DNA of 47,926 bases from UMGS1696 sp964463375 (GCA_964463375.1 CAYXBQ010000020.1:1-47926), one strand, 5' to 3'. Positions 7,429 to 16,582 are shown, numbered from the stretch's first letter. Notes: generated by a model not told the origin, from the sequence alone. Numbers and translations: made by a program.

Positions 7429-7911
7429 ATGCAGGAACGGGAAACCATTTTGCAGGACGCACTGCGGGAAGATTGTACGTTGGCGGTGCTGTACGAGATC
7501 TACGGCGCACAGGCGGAGACCGAAGGCTACACCACCCTGGCACAGGCACTGCGGCAGATGGGACTTTGCAAGCGAGAGCACGCCCGGCTTTGGCTTGGTC
7601 AGCTGGGGATGGCAGTGCATACACCGGCGGCACTGGAAACGCTGCTGTCCTTTGCAGGTCGGGAACGCTACGAACGATATGCCGACCGGGTGCAGGACGG
7701 GGCTTTGGCGGCACGGCTGCGGCAGGTGGCCTCCTGCGAAGGGGAGATGGAGGACACGCTGCTGCGGCTATTGGCACAGGTGCAGCATGTCTCCCACCAT
7801 AGTGGATCGGTAGCGTGGCACTGCTGCCGCTGCGGGTACCCATACCGGGGGGAGACAGCACCGCTTGTGTGTCCGGTGTGTCAGGCAAGGCATAGCTTTT
7901 TGGAAGTATGA
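7429..7911 (+). CDS. Rubrerythrin-like protein with C-terminal rubredoxin-type zinc ribbon
   Basis: A 160-aa protein started at ATG 7429 behind an AAAGGAGA site. Residues 1-125 are helical and look like a ferritin-like four-helix domain: KREHARLWLGQLG supplies the ExxH of helix 2, and helices with E/Y pairs (FAGRERYERYA) follow. The C-terminus has a rubredoxin-like iron site, CCRCGYPYRG...CPVC. Rubrerythrins reduce peroxide in anaerobes using a di-iron centre fed by the rubredoxin domain. The fourth helix reads CEGEMEDTLL, where typical rubrerythrins have an ExxH ligand pair, so the di-iron site may be altered or lost. It may be an atypical or non-catalytic family member. Confidence 0.65.
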   Translation: MQERETILQDALREDCTLAVLYEIYGAQAETEGYTTLAQALRQMGLCKREHARLWLGQLGMAVHTPAALETLLSFAGRERYERYADRVQDGALAARLRQVASCEGEMEDTLLRLLAQVQHVSHHSGSVAWHCCRCGYPYRGETAPLVCPVCQARHSFLEV

Positions 7912-7921
7912 CGTAAGAAAT

Positions 7922-7980
7922 AAGAAGTCAGAAATGGAAAGGACTGGTTGGACAGTGCCTCCCATTTCTGACTTCTTTTT
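7922..7980 (+). terminator. Long-stem terminator after the rubrerythrin-like gene
   Basis: A 16-bp stem (7922-7937 with 7962-7977) starting AAGAAGTCAGAAATGG, followed by TTT on the plus strand. It lies between convergent genes and might also stop transcription of the DUF1080 gene from the other side, although the minus-strand T tract is weaker. The left arm belongs to a short motif seen again at about 24557 and 30313. Confidence 0.75.
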
Positions 7981-8083
7981 GTGTGGAAACTTTGAAATCG
8001 TCTCAACGGGTGCGTAGGATGCTTACACGAAAATCGTGCAGGCACCACTTGCACAATTGCTTACCGGGAGAAGCGGCAAATCA

Positions 8084-8662
8084 TTACAGCTTCTGGATCC
8101 AGATGTTCCGGAAGGATACCGGGTTGCCGTGGTCCTGGAGCATCAGCGGTCCTTCGGCTACGATATGGTCGTATACGCCGCCGGGGGTGTTAGCGGGCAG
8201 GGTGAAGTTGTTGTGGATCACCTGACCGTTTTGCAGGATGGTCACCACGGCGTGGGAGAGCACCTTGCCGTTTTCATCCAGCTTGGCTGCACGCAGGATG
8301 ATGTCGTAGGTCTGCCATTCCAGCGCCGGCTTGCACGCATTGGTCAAGGGTGCCTGGATGCTGTAGATCCCGCCGCAGTCGTCGTACTTCGGTTCTGCGA
8401 TGCCGTAGGAGTCCAGCACCTGCAGCTCATAGCAGCCCTGGATGTACACGCCGCTGTTGCCCTTCCACTGACCCGTGGCCTCCGGCATATCCGGTTCCCG
8501 CCATTCCACGTGGATGTGTGCGTCGCCATAGGTCTCCCTTGACATGATGTTGCCGTGGGTCACGGTCATGATGCCGTCCTTGACCTCCCACTGGGCCGGG
8601 CTGCCATCCAAATTCGTGAAGTGCGACAGGTCGGTGCCATCGAATAAAATGATCTTTTCCAT
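8084..8662 (-). CDS. DUF1080 / 3-keto-disaccharide hydrolase-type protein
   Basis: A 192-aa protein consisting of one jelly-roll (concanavalin-like) domain of the DUF1080 family: LFDGTDLSHF at the N-terminus, then HIHVEWREP, GNSGVYIQGCYELQVLDSYG, CGGIYSIQ, and NIWIQKL at the end. DUF1080 members bind or cleave glycans, and some hydrolyse 3-keto-glycosides made by FAD- or NAD-dependent oxidoreductases. That fits the FAD oxidoreductase, Gfo/Idh enzyme and glycoside hydrolases nearby. It has no signal peptide. An AAAGGA site precedes the ATG. No promoter fits in the 26 bp between it and the restriction endonuclease gene, so it probably depends on read-through. Confidence 0.85.
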   Translation of the reverse strand: MEKIILFDGTDLSHFTNLDGSPAQWEVKDGIMTVTHGNIMSRETYGDAHIHVEWREPDMPEATGQWKGNSGVYIQGCYELQVLDSYGIAEPKYDDCGGIYSIQAPLTNACKPALEWQTYDIILRAAKLDENGKVLSHAVVTILQNGQVIHNNFTLPANTPGGVYDHIVAEGPLMLQDHGNPVSFRNIWIQKL

Positions 8663-8688
8663 GAGGGTATCCTTTCGTTAAAACTTGT

Positions 8689-9525
8689 TCAGAAAATATT
8701 TTGTTCAAATGCTTGGCTAAAACCATTGTATGTTGAAAAACCAAGCATATAAGTGGCCATTGCAATGGCTAAATCTTCAGATGCAATGTTTTGCTTGTTT
8801 GCCAACAATCTTAGTTCATCAATAACGGTGTCATGAGGAATGATAGTATTTGTAAGTTCAGATACAGCCTTCTCAATAACAGATGGAAGTGTCATACACA
8901 TTTGATAAAATGCATCTTCTTGCCCGGTTACTAAAGCGTAAAACTGGTCAAGGCTTACTCGACGTATCAGTTTATGCCCAACTCTATGTTTATCTACAGA
9001 GGTTTCCCACTTGATATTTTGCGAACGTTGTGCAATTACTTCCACCAAGAAACAAGCGCAATCATCATCATTAAGCAATTGATTCTGCATTTTTATAAAT
9101 GTCTTAGATGAAGATGTAGAGTTCATGGTATTGTGTTTGTTTTTCATTTCAACATACACTTTATGAACACTTTCTGCGCTAGGGATAGGAATACCGTTTT
9201 TGTTTTCATATATTATATCCCATCCTCCTTCTTTTCCATTTTCTGGAACACGGCAATTTTTTATATACTGGAAAATGCGTTGGTGGAAATAGCCAATATC
9301 GTTGTTGTTTGATTTATCACGTTGGCGAAAAATCTCGTTGCTTACGATTTCATCCCATGAAGAATGATAAACAGTTTTATCAAAGATCAGCTTGATTGGA
9401 TCAATTATATTTCGGTTAAAAAAATCCAAATCATACGATCTCAGTTTTTCGCCATATTTTTCAATAGTTGCTTTTACATGATTGGTGAAGTCATCTTCAC
9501 TTATAAAAGATAAATTCCACATCAT
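8689..9525 (-). CDS. Type II restriction endonuclease, Eco47II/Sau96I family
   Basis: A 278-aa protein matching the Eco47II family, whose members cut GGNCC. Visible landmarks are the N-terminal FISEDDFTNHVKATIEKYGEKL, the central GGWDIIYENKNG and VYVEMKNKHNT (a D...ExK nuclease-type core), and a long helical C-terminus. Its ATG overlaps the methyltransferase stop as ATGA, with GGAG 6-7 nt upstream, so the two are translationally coupled. The gene is much richer in A+T than its neighbours and uses AT-ending codons, a sign of horizontal transfer. The GGNCC specificity follows from the family, not from any direct evidence here. Confidence 0.88.
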   Translation of the reverse strand: MMWNLSFISEDDFTNHVKATIEKYGEKLRSYDLDFFNRNIIDPIKLIFDKTVYHSSWDEIVSNEIFRQRDKSNNNDIGYFHQRIFQYIKNCRVPENGKEGGWDIIYENKNGIPIPSAESVHKVYVEMKNKHNTMNSTSSSKTFIKMQNQLLNDDDCACFLVEVIAQRSQNIKWETSVDKHRVGHKLIRRVSLDQFYALVTGQEDAFYQMCMTLPSVIEKAVSELTNTIIPHDTVIDELRLLANKQNIASEDLAIAMATYMLGFSTYNGFSQAFEQNIF

Positions 9526-10604
9526 AGACACTCCAAAGCTTCTTTTATTTTGAGAGCAATCTCATAGGCTAAATTCACAGGAACGGCATTACCAACTTGT
9601 TTATACTGTTGCCCTATACTTCCACAAAACTGCCAATCATCAGGAAAACTTTGACACCTGGCATTTTCTCGAATTGTAAAAGGACGAGCTTCTAACGGAT
9701 GACAACGATCAGTCTGCTTTTGACTTGGAGAAGTTAGTACTGTTAACGAAGGTTCATCCAAGCTCAATCTTCGCAATATGCCAGTTCTACCACCTCCCAT
9801 GTACCAACAGCTTTTCATATATCTTTTTGCGATATCTTCTGGAATATCTCTCCAATAGCCTCCTGGAGGAACCATTTCAAAAATTTCACGTTTATATGCA
9901 GAATATGGTGTTCCTTCGCTTTTGGGGCAATCCAATAGAATATCTCTTAAAACAGGTTTGTATTTGTGCGGAGTGGGAAATTCAAAAGAGATTCTGCTTG
10001 TCAGGTCATTTCGAATTCCGATTGTAATCAAACGCTCTCTTTTTTGAGCAACGCCAAAATCCCATGCGTTTAATACCTGTTTTTGAATTGTATATCCGGT
10101 ATTTTCAAAAATATTGGTAATAGTTTTATATGTACGTCCTTTGTCATGTGTTAGCAAGCCGCGTACATTTTCGAACAAAAACATTTTTGGTTGGAGCTGT
10201 TCTAAAAATTTTGCATAATGATAAAACAAAGTACCACGTGCATCTTCTAATCCCAATCGTTTTCCTGCATACGAAAAGCTTTGACAAGGAGCGCCACCAG
10301 AAAGTAAATCTAATTCGCCTTTTTTAATACCAAAGTATTCGGTTAAATCCAAACATGATATATTTGCAATATCATCATGGATGACTCTCCAATTGGGACG
10401 ATTGCAACGCAATGTGTCAGAGGCATCTTTGTCATACTCAATGAGTCCAATCGTATTGAAACCTGCTTTTTCAATTCCAAGGGCTAACCCACCAGCACCA
10501 GCAAAAAGCTCAATGGTCATAGGTGCTCTTGAGCGAGAATTTGACTTAGAGTGAGCAGAATCGTTTAGTATAGTGTTTGGTGTGATATTGTTGCAGGCAT
10601 TCAC
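9522..10604 (-). CDS. DNA (cytosine-5) methyltransferase, partner of the Eco47II-type endonuclease
   Basis: A 360-aa C5 methyltransferase with motifs in order: I (IELFAGAGGLALG, about residue 31), IV with the catalytic PCQ (LSGGAPCQSFSYAGKR), VI (FENVRG), VIII (QKRERLITIG) and X near the C-terminus (QVGNAVPVNLAYEI). It protects host DNA from the co-encoded endonuclease by methylating cytosine in the shared site, probably GGNCC. The start at 10604 has a GAGGAA site 9 nt upstream, though a start 28 codons later would still keep motif I. AT-rich like its partner. A promoter fits at 10732-10760. Confidence 0.92.
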   Translation of the reverse strand: MNACNNITPNTILNDSAHSKSNSRSRAPMTIELFAGAGGLALGIEKAGFNTIGLIEYDKDASDTLRCNRPNWRVIHDDIANISCLDLTEYFGIKKGELDLLSGGAPCQSFSYAGKRLGLEDARGTLFYHYAKFLEQLQPKMFLFENVRGLLTHDKGRTYKTITNIFENTGYTIQKQVLNAWDFGVAQKRERLITIGIRNDLTSRISFEFPTPHKYKPVLRDILLDCPKSEGTPYSAYKREIFEMVPPGGYWRDIPEDIAKRYMKSCWYMGGGRTGILRRLSLDEPSLTVLTSPSQKQTDRCHPLEARPFTIRENARCQSFPDDWQFCGSIGQQYKQVGNAVPVNLAYEIALKIKEALECL

Positions 10605-10731
10605 AAATATTCCTCAGCTTTCTATAGACAGATACAAGTATGCGCTTTGCTATCATACAACTTGAAAATGTGCTTAAAACGACCTATTTGCAATTGGTTT
10701 TACACGATTTTCATTCATCTGTGTTGACTGT

Positions 10732-10760
10732 ATCATACCATATTTTTAGGTAAAAATCAA
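10732..10760 (-). promoter_or_regulatory. Probable promoter of the restriction-modification pair
   Basis: Minus strand: TTGATT (10755-10760), a 17-bp spacer ending in TGG, then TATGAT (10732-10737). It lies in the AT-rich 192-bp gap between the GH38 stop and the methyltransferase start, leaving a leader of about 120 nt. Confidence 0.6.
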
Positions 10761-10796
10761 TGTATTTCTTGTAAACGTGATGTTTTTGAGCATTTT

Positions 10797-13112
10797 TTAT
10801 AGTATGTCTTCCAACATATTGGTATATGTCAGCGTCTGCCCTCGCCAGAGCAGTGTGCGGATCTCGTAGGGCTGCATGGAGATACAGTGCTCCGTACCGC
10901 AGAGCCGCAGCCGTGCCGTGTCCTCTTTGCCATCCTGCTCCACCAGCCGCAGCACGATGCCGTCTCCATCCTCTGCTTCCTTGAGAACGGTCAAAGCCGT
11001 AGAGGCTGCATCGATGGTGCATGGGAAACGGGGGATCGGTTGCCCGTCGTGCCAGGCTTCGTCGATGACGATGGGTGGGTCGGCAAAATGTTCGGCGCTT
11101 GCCCAGGCTGCGTGGGGCGTACATTGGTCAAAGCACAGCCGCAGGTGGCCTTCGTTCTTGCCGGTGGAGAGGATGTCGTAGTCGTCGGTCAGATCGATCT
11201 CGCCGATGCGCAGGTCTCCGGCAATGGGACTGCGGAATAAGGTCACACCCAATTTGCCATTCTGCACCGAATAGGCAAAGCTGTCCTTGGAAAACAGCGT
11301 ATAGCCCGCCGTTTGCACCCACAGTCCCAGGGGCACATCGTGGGGCGTGTCGCTGCGTTTGGCGTATCCGTAGGGCACTGCCGCCAGATGCTCGCCGGTG
11401 GGGACAGCGCAGGATAGCTTCACTGCCTTATGCCCATCGTTCCAGTGGCAGACCCAGCGCACCTCGATGGCTCGTTCGTCCTGATAAAAGCTGTAGTATA
11501 GTACCAATTCCGATGGACCATACCGGAATACGCTCCGCAGTACCGTGCGCAGGGGGCCGCTTTCGGATACCGTCATGCCCATGTGCTCCCAGGGGATGGT
11601 GGCACCGTAGTCTGCGATGTTGAAGGCCCAGGTGTCGCCGTCGTCCTGCACCATGGTGGGGACAAACAGCGCATCTGCCAGCCAGTTTCCCTCCGCATCC
11701 GTGACCTTTTGGATACAGCCGTTTTTTAGGGTGACTGTCAGGGCATCGGTGGTGATGGTGGTGATCGTTTGTGCTCTGTCCACCTGTGGAACGGCTTCAC
11801 CGGTCTTTTCCACGTGGTACAGCCGCACACCCATGGCCGGGAGCTGTCCCCGGAACAGGAATCGGGAGCGGAAGCCGGGGATCACGGATCTTTCCCGGAG
11901 GATCTGACAGGGGATGGTGTTGCCGTCCTCGTCCGTGAGCCGGATCCCACCGGTGTACCAGTCGTATTCGTGTAGCCACTGTACCTCCGCTTCGATATAT
12001 CCTTCGTAGGCTACGTCGTGGAGGTTCCACACTGCAAGGTTCCAGCCTTGTCCGGGCATGGCATAGGTGGCGGTCATGCGCTGGAGAGCGGTATGCAAGA
12101 TCTCCTGCCCGGTGGTGATGGCACGACCCAGAGAGGCGTAGGCATCGTCGTAGGCTTCCAGAATGCAGGCACCGCCGAGGATGTCGTGGAATTGGTTGAA
12201 CAGCACATCCTGCCAGGCCTTGGTGAGGGCATCGTGGGTCGGGGTACCACAGCCGGAGAGGGATGCCAGCACAGCCGCCTTTTCCGCATGTAGCAGGGTA
12301 AATTCGCCTCGGCGCACCATGGCCTTGATGGGTGGCAGATTGGCATACACGCCAAAGTCCCCGGTGATAAACTCCCGCTTTTCCACCTGTGTGCAGTCCC
12401 TGTGGTGGTCGTGGAAATATTGCGATAAGGTAGAGAAGATTGCGTTGTCCGCCTTGCGGATGGCGGCGATGGCTTCCTTGGTGGGAGCACCGCCATGGTC
12501 GGTCACGCCGTACACCACCAGCTCATCAGCATCGGTATCGGTATCGGTCGCCAGCCGTGCGGCCATGTTTTTGCTGTAGCAGTCCTCGGCACGATAGGTC
12601 AGCACCCGACTGCCATCCGGGCTTTCCCACCAGAACAAAGGCAGGTCCAGTGTGACATGGCGGCTTTCCGGTCGTGTGAAGCAGTAGTTATGGATGCCAC
12701 AGCCGGAGAGGATCTGGGGCAGCATGGGGCTGTGGCCAAAGGAGTCGATGTTGAAGACGGTCTCTGCCATTTTGCCGGTATGTTCCCGGAGCCACCGTTG
12801 GCCGTACAAGCCTTGCCGGACGTAGCTTTCTCCGGCGGCAGAGTAGCAGTCCGGTTGCAGCCACCAGCCCTCGCCCACTTCCCACCGACCTTCTTTGATC
12901 CGGTCGCAGATCTGCTGCCACATCGCCGGTTCGGTCATCCGGATCCACCGGAACACCGGGGGTGTGGCAAAGGAGTAGCGAAAATCCGGATCCTCGTCCA
13001 TCCGTGCCAGTGCGGCGCGAAAGGTCGCCCGGATCCCCGCCATCGCCTCCGGCCACCGCCACAGCCACACCGGATCAAAATGGGTATTGCCGATACAATA
13101 TTTCTTTTTCAT
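10797..13112 (-). CDS. Glycoside hydrolase family 38 alpha-mannosidase
   Basis: A 771-aa enzyme. The N-terminal catalytic domain starts with the zinc-binding NTHFDPVWLW (H11, D13). It contains the likely nucleophile D123 in NIDSFGHSP and a further histidine pair in VLFNQFHDILGG, all hallmarks of GH38. A middle helical region and a large C-terminal beta domain follow, as in the family. GH38 enzymes remove alpha-mannosyl residues from glycans; the lack of a signal peptide suggests a cytoplasmic role on imported oligosaccharides. The ribosome site is weak (GGAGAA about 16 nt upstream), and the gene follows the GH123-like gene after 37 nt in the same operon. The stop is followed within about 40 bp by the AT-rich restriction-modification segment. 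Confidence 0.92.
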   Translation of the reverse strand: MKKKYCIGNTHFDPVWLWRWPEAMAGIRATFRAALARMDEDPDFRYSFATPPVFRWIRMTEPAMWQQICDRIKEGRWEVGEGWWLQPDCYSAAGESYVRQGLYGQRWLREHTGKMAETVFNIDSFGHSPMLPQILSGCGIHNYCFTRPESRHVTLDLPLFWWESPDGSRVLTYRAEDCYSKNMAARLATDTDTDADELVVYGVTDHGGAPTKEAIAAIRKADNAIFSTLSQYFHDHHRDCTQVEKREFITGDFGVYANLPPIKAMVRRGEFTLLHAEKAAVLASLSGCGTPTHDALTKAWQDVLFNQFHDILGGACILEAYDDAYASLGRAITTGQEILHTALQRMTATYAMPGQGWNLAVWNLHDVAYEGYIEAEVQWLHEYDWYTGGIRLTDEDGNTIPCQILRERSVIPGFRSRFLFRGQLPAMGVRLYHVEKTGEAVPQVDRAQTITTITTDALTVTLKNGCIQKVTDAEGNWLADALFVPTMVQDDGDTWAFNIADYGATIPWEHMGMTVSESGPLRTVLRSVFRYGPSELVLYYSFYQDERAIEVRWVCHWNDGHKAVKLSCAVPTGEHLAAVPYGYAKRSDTPHDVPLGLWVQTAGYTLFSKDSFAYSVQNGKLGVTLFRSPIAGDLRIGEIDLTDDYDILSTGKNEGHLRLCFDQCTPHAAWASAEHFADPPIVIDEAWHDGQPIPRFPCTIDAASTALTVLKEAEDGDGIVLRLVEQDGKEDTARLRLCGTEHCISMQPYEIRTLLWRGQTLTYTNMLEDIL

Positions 13113-13149
13113 TGCGGTTTGTGTTTATTCTCCAATGGAATGGTATATA

Positions 13150-14814
13150 TCACCCTTCACTCAATGCACAAAGCAGCTCCCGTCTGCCACGGCGGAATGC
13201 AGCCACATCGTATGCCACGTCTCGGAAGGAATGGAACAGGCTTTCGCAGATCTCGTCTGCCTTTGCCTTGTCCTTTTCGGCAAGCAGCCGCAGCAGCTCA
13301 TATTCCTCGGCACTGGCCCGCTGGTTCTCTCCTCTTGCCGACAGCCACGGACCATCTTCGCCGGGATACAGCAGGTGCGTGTCGCCGGAGGGCAGGTAGC
13401 AGACGGCATCGGTGTTGCGGTGCTCCGGGCAGTTCAAGCGGAAGGGATCCTGACCGGGCTGGTAGCAGTTGGCGGCCCAATGCAGGTAGCCGGTCAGGTT
13501 GTACTTGTAGTTGCCCCAGAACAGGTACCGGGTGGCCAGCAGCGGATAGTCCATGAACCGGTTGATGTATTCCTCGCCACGGGGAGCACAGCAGACATAG
13601 TGCCAGATCTGGTCGCCGTTGGCACGCAGGGTCTCGATCTCTTTTCTATGCTTGTCGTATTCGGCGTTCAGCGGTACCCAGATGTTCAATGCGCCGTGGA
13701 GGTCCCCGTAGGACATGGCATCGATCAGGGGAATATCCGGTACGAACCGACGGATCAGACCGCACAGGGCACGGAATTCGGTGGCGTTGTGGGCATTGGG
13801 TTCGTCTGCCACACCCATGACAAAGCGATCCAGCCAGCCGTTTTTCGCCAGCATAGCGTGCAGGGCAGGCAGATACTGGGACAGGTAGCAATAGCCCTCG
13901 TAGCTCATGGAGGGAATGGTCTTGTTGTTCACCAAGATCGTAGAGGACGACCAGCTCTGCCGCCAGCCTACGGAAGGACCGTTGAAGTACCGCATCCCCT
14001 GGGAAAGCTGCCGACGCATGGTCTCCTCCATCACGGAGAAGTCGAACCGGTATTCGTTTTCCCCAACGGTCTCCACCTGCACGCCGCTGACGTACATCAT
14101 GTTCTGCCGCATCCGACGCAGACCGGCGATGTACCGGGCATCCAGCTCGTAGAAGGCATCGGAACCATAGGGGACCCCATGGTATTTGGCAACCGCTGTG
14201 GGATTGTAGCCCTGGATCAGGGTCAGGCTCTCGTCCGGCACGGTGGCACGATATACGGTGAGGGTCATGGGAATGGTGATCGTCTCTGCGCCAACGGTGA
14301 TGGTCACACCGGCGGTATAGGTGCCGGGGTCTGCGTCTGCCGGGATCTGCACCGCACCATAGAAGCCGCCGATCTGGGTGTCCGGTCTTCTGCCGTCGCC
14401 TACGCCCACGTCTAAAGTGCCGTCAAAGGGACGATAGCAGTCGTAGAGCCGATAGGGTGCGACCCGTTCGGGAAAGTGGGGCTTGAAGGTCTCCGGGGAT
14501 AGACCATGGTTGCGCTCCACGGTGACCGGCACTAAGCTGTACCATTCCACAGGCAGCGCAAGGTCGGTCCCGATGGATACGCCGCTGGTTCTGGGGAAGC
14601 CGAGCTTGGCAGTTTCCAGCAGGGCCGGATCCTTGTAGACCTCCTCCGGCAGCCAGCTTTCTTTGACATGATCGACGGTCAGCCCGTCCAGCAGGATCTG
14701 GAACCCGGCATAGCTGCCACGAGCCGCATCCAGTGCGATGGTGCCGGTGGAAGTGGGATAGCACATCTGGTCGGGGTAGGTGAATTCTGCTGCATCTACA
14801 ACTGTGTAACGCAT
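13150..14814 (-). CDS. GH123-like glycoside hydrolase (DUF4091)
   Basis: A 554-aa protein with an N-terminal beta-sandwich (about 1-190, including the DPGTYTAGVTITVG repeat-like strand) and a C-terminal TIM-barrel of the GH123/DUF4091 type. The catalytic Asp-Glu pair of this superfamily is visible as D337-E338 in GVADEPN. The segments IDAMSYGDL, WHYVCC and LFWGNYKYNLTGYLHW match the expected barrel strands. Characterised GH123 enzymes are beta-N-acetylgalactosaminidases that work through substrate-assisted catalysis; whether this one shares that substrate is unknown. A strong AAGGAGG site precedes the start. It lies between a PPOX-like gene and GH38 in one operon. Confidence 0.82.
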   Translation of the reverse strand: MRYTVVDAAEFTYPDQMCYPTSTGTIALDAARGSYAGFQILLDGLTVDHVKESWLPEEVYKDPALLETAKLGFPRTSGVSIGTDLALPVEWYSLVPVTVERNHGLSPETFKPHFPERVAPYRLYDCYRPFDGTLDVGVGDGRRPDTQIGGFYGAVQIPADADPGTYTAGVTITVGAETITIPMTLTVYRATVPDESLTLIQGYNPTAVAKYHGVPYGSDAFYELDARYIAGLRRMRQNMMYVSGVQVETVGENEYRFDFSVMEETMRRQLSQGMRYFNGPSVGWRQSWSSSTILVNNKTIPSMSYEGYCYLSQYLPALHAMLAKNGWLDRFVMGVADEPNAHNATEFRALCGLIRRFVPDIPLIDAMSYGDLHGALNIWVPLNAEYDKHRKEIETLRANGDQIWHYVCCAPRGEEYINRFMDYPLLATRYLFWGNYKYNLTGYLHWAANCYQPGQDPFRLNCPEHRNTDAVCYLPSGDTHLLYPGEDGPWLSARGENQRASAEEYELLRLLAEKDKAKADEICESLFHSFRDVAYDVAAFRRGRRELLCALSEG

Positions 14815-14853
14815 GATAGATCCTCCTTATATGGTAATAGTATAGTGATCGTT

Positions 14854-15282
14854 TTATTTTGTGAAATCGATGTCGTATCGGGTGCCGTGGTGGTATAGGA
14901 TCCCATCGGTCAGCCGGATACGCAGGATCACGGTATCGGGGTCATTTTCATCCACGTGTCCGTTGTCGTACCATTCGGCAAACACGGTACGCAGCTTGTC
15001 TGCCAGATCCACATGGGCGCTCTCCCGGATCCAGCCAAGGTTTTCGCCGATCCCGTGTCCCGTGAACCAATCGCCGCAGATAGCCACCGTGGGATTCTCT
15101 CGGATCTGGGTCATTTTGGCGGAGGTGGCGCAGGTGATCACGTGAAAGGCACCGGCTTCATAATAGGCGTTCACGGCACGGACATAGGGAGTTGTGCCAC
15201 TTGTGGTGGCCAGCGCAAGCAGATTGTCGCAGCCAAAGCGGTTTTGCAGGATGGTCTCGGTGGTGGGAGAAAGCTTTTCCAT
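14854..15282 (-). CDS. Pyridoxamine 5'-phosphate oxidase-like flavin-binding protein
   Basis: A 142-aa split-barrel protein. The sequence LALATTSGTTPYVRAVNAYYEAGAFHVITCATSAKMTQIRENPTVAIC follows the PPOX-fold pattern: a first strand, then F/Y-H-V-x-T, then K-M-x-Q-I-x-x-N-P. These proteins bind FMN, F420 or haem, and many are general-stress or flavin-reductase-type proteins without pyridoxamine oxidase activity. The start at 15282 has a GGGAGGAG site and lies one base beyond the FAD oxidoreductase stop. It could supply or use redox equivalents for that enzyme (inference). Confidence 0.75.
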   Translation of the reverse strand: MEKLSPTTETILQNRFGCDNLLALATTSGTTPYVRAVNAYYEAGAFHVITCATSAKMTQIRENPTVAICGDWFTGHGIGENLGWIRESAHVDLADKLRTVFAEWYDNGHVDENDPDTVILRIRLTDGILYHHGTRYDIDFTK

Positions 15283-15283
15283 C

Positions 15284-16582
15284 TTATAAAAGCTCCTCCC
15301 GCATATAGGCTCCGTTGCCTGCCAGCGTCCGTTGCAGCAGGGTCGTATCCACCGCTCTGGTCTCTCCGCCGGCATCGATGGCAAGGGCTGCCGCTGTCCC
15401 TGCCGCCTCTCCTGTGATAAAGCAGCCCGGCATGACCCGGATCGAGGCTTCCATCTGTCGGTCGGTACCCATGCAGCGGCCGGCGGTCAGCACATTGTCA
15501 AAGGAGGCCGCCACTAAGCTTCGGTAGGGAATGCCATAGGATTCGCCTTTTTTGTAGCGCATATTTTGGTATTCGTCCTGGAAACGCTTGAGCTCGTCTC
15601 CGTCGGTGTTCATGATGTGGATGTCCACCGGATAGCAGTACCGGCCGATCTCGTCGGCAAAGTCGGCACGGGCGAGAAAATCGGAGACGGACAGCATATA
15701 GTCGCACACCGTCCGGCGGGATTCCCGAATGCCCAGAAGGGAACCGGTGGCAAGCAGTCTTGCATTCTCACAGCCGTGGACATATTCGTTGTAGAAACGG
15801 ATGTATTCCACCATGGACTGCCGCCCCCACATCATGGCATGGGTCAGGGACGCTTCGTCCAGTGGATCGTTGTCGAAGATGTGGCCGATGTTGCCGCCGC
15901 CGATGCCGCCGTCCCGCAGGAACATACCGCTCAGGTGCCGGTCCGCATAGGTGAACACCCCGTCGGCAATGGCCTTTTCCAGCTGTTCCTTGATGTTGGC
16001 GGAGCGATAGGCTTCGTTGTCCACCTGATCCCACAGAGAGCAAAGGGTCGGGGGCATGACCTTGCCTTCCTCGTTGCCGAGCTCGAACTGCCCACCGGCC
16101 AGTGCATTGAGGGTACCGTCACCGGTGCAGTCGATAAAGACCTTGGCAGTCACAGCGTATAGCCCTGTTTTGGAGGTCAGCACCACGCCATCCACGTGGG
16201 AGCCATGGGTCAGCACATCGCAGACCGTGGTGAAGAACAGCACCCGGACCCCGGCCTCGGTGGTGAGGCGGTCATAGATACGCTTGAGCTCTTCGGCATC
16301 GATGGAGGTCCAGTGGGCGGAGAGGGGGACGCTGGTGGACACCTGTCGGCGGATCTCCATGCCGATCCCGGCAGCCAATATGCGTACGTCATCTCCGAAG
16401 GTGGCAAGGGCAGGCACCATCCCGGAGGTACCCACACCGCCCAGCGCACCGCCGGCCTCCACCAGCAGCACCGATTTTCCGGCACGAGCCGCCGCCACTG
16501 CCGCCGTGACGCCCGATGCACCGCCGCCCGCCACCAGCACATCCACATCCATCCGCACAGGCAGATCCTTTTGATACAGCAT
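15284..16582 (-). CDS. FAD-dependent oxidoreductase (FAD_oxidored family)
   Basis: A 432-aa flavoprotein. Residues 14-50 form a Rossmann FAD-binding unit (VLVAGGGASGVTAAVAAARAG, ending VEAGGALGG). FIDCTGDG near residue 165 and GRCMGTDRQMEASIRVMPGC/GEAAGTAAALA at the C-terminus are typical of the FAD-dependent dehydrogenases found in polysaccharide-utilisation clusters. It probably oxidises a sugar or glycoside hydroxyl, which would fit the DUF1080 3-keto-sugar hydrolase downstream. An AAAGGAG site precedes the ATG. It is the first gene of the minus-strand operon, whose promoter is at 16655-16683. Confidence 0.85.
   Translation of the reverse strand: MLYQKDLPVRMDVDVLVAGGGASGVTAAVAAARAGKSVLLVEAGGALGGVGTSGMVPALATFGDDVRILAAGIGMEIRRQVSTSVPLSAHWTSIDAEELKRIYDRLTTEAGVRVLFFTTVCDVLTHGSHVDGVVLTSKTGLYAVTAKVFIDCTGDGTLNALAGGQFELGNEEGKVMPPTLCSLWDQVDNEAYRSANIKEQLEKAIADGVFTYADRHLSGMFLRDGGIGGGNIGHIFDNDPLDEASLTHAMMWGRQSMVEYIRFYNEYVHGCENARLLATGSLLGIRESRRTVCDYMLSVSDFLARADFADEIGRYCYPVDIHIMNTDGDELKRFQDEYQNMRYKKGESYGIPYRSLVAASFDNVLTAGRCMGTDRQMEASIRVMPGCFITGEAAGTAAALAIDAGGETRAVDTTLLQRTLAGNGAYMREELL

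Noticed and set aside
12495..13556. A 353-codon plus-strand frame across the GH38-GH123 junction
   Set aside because: It spans two clear minus-strand enzymes and is Pro/Arg/Gly-rich as expected of a shadow frame.
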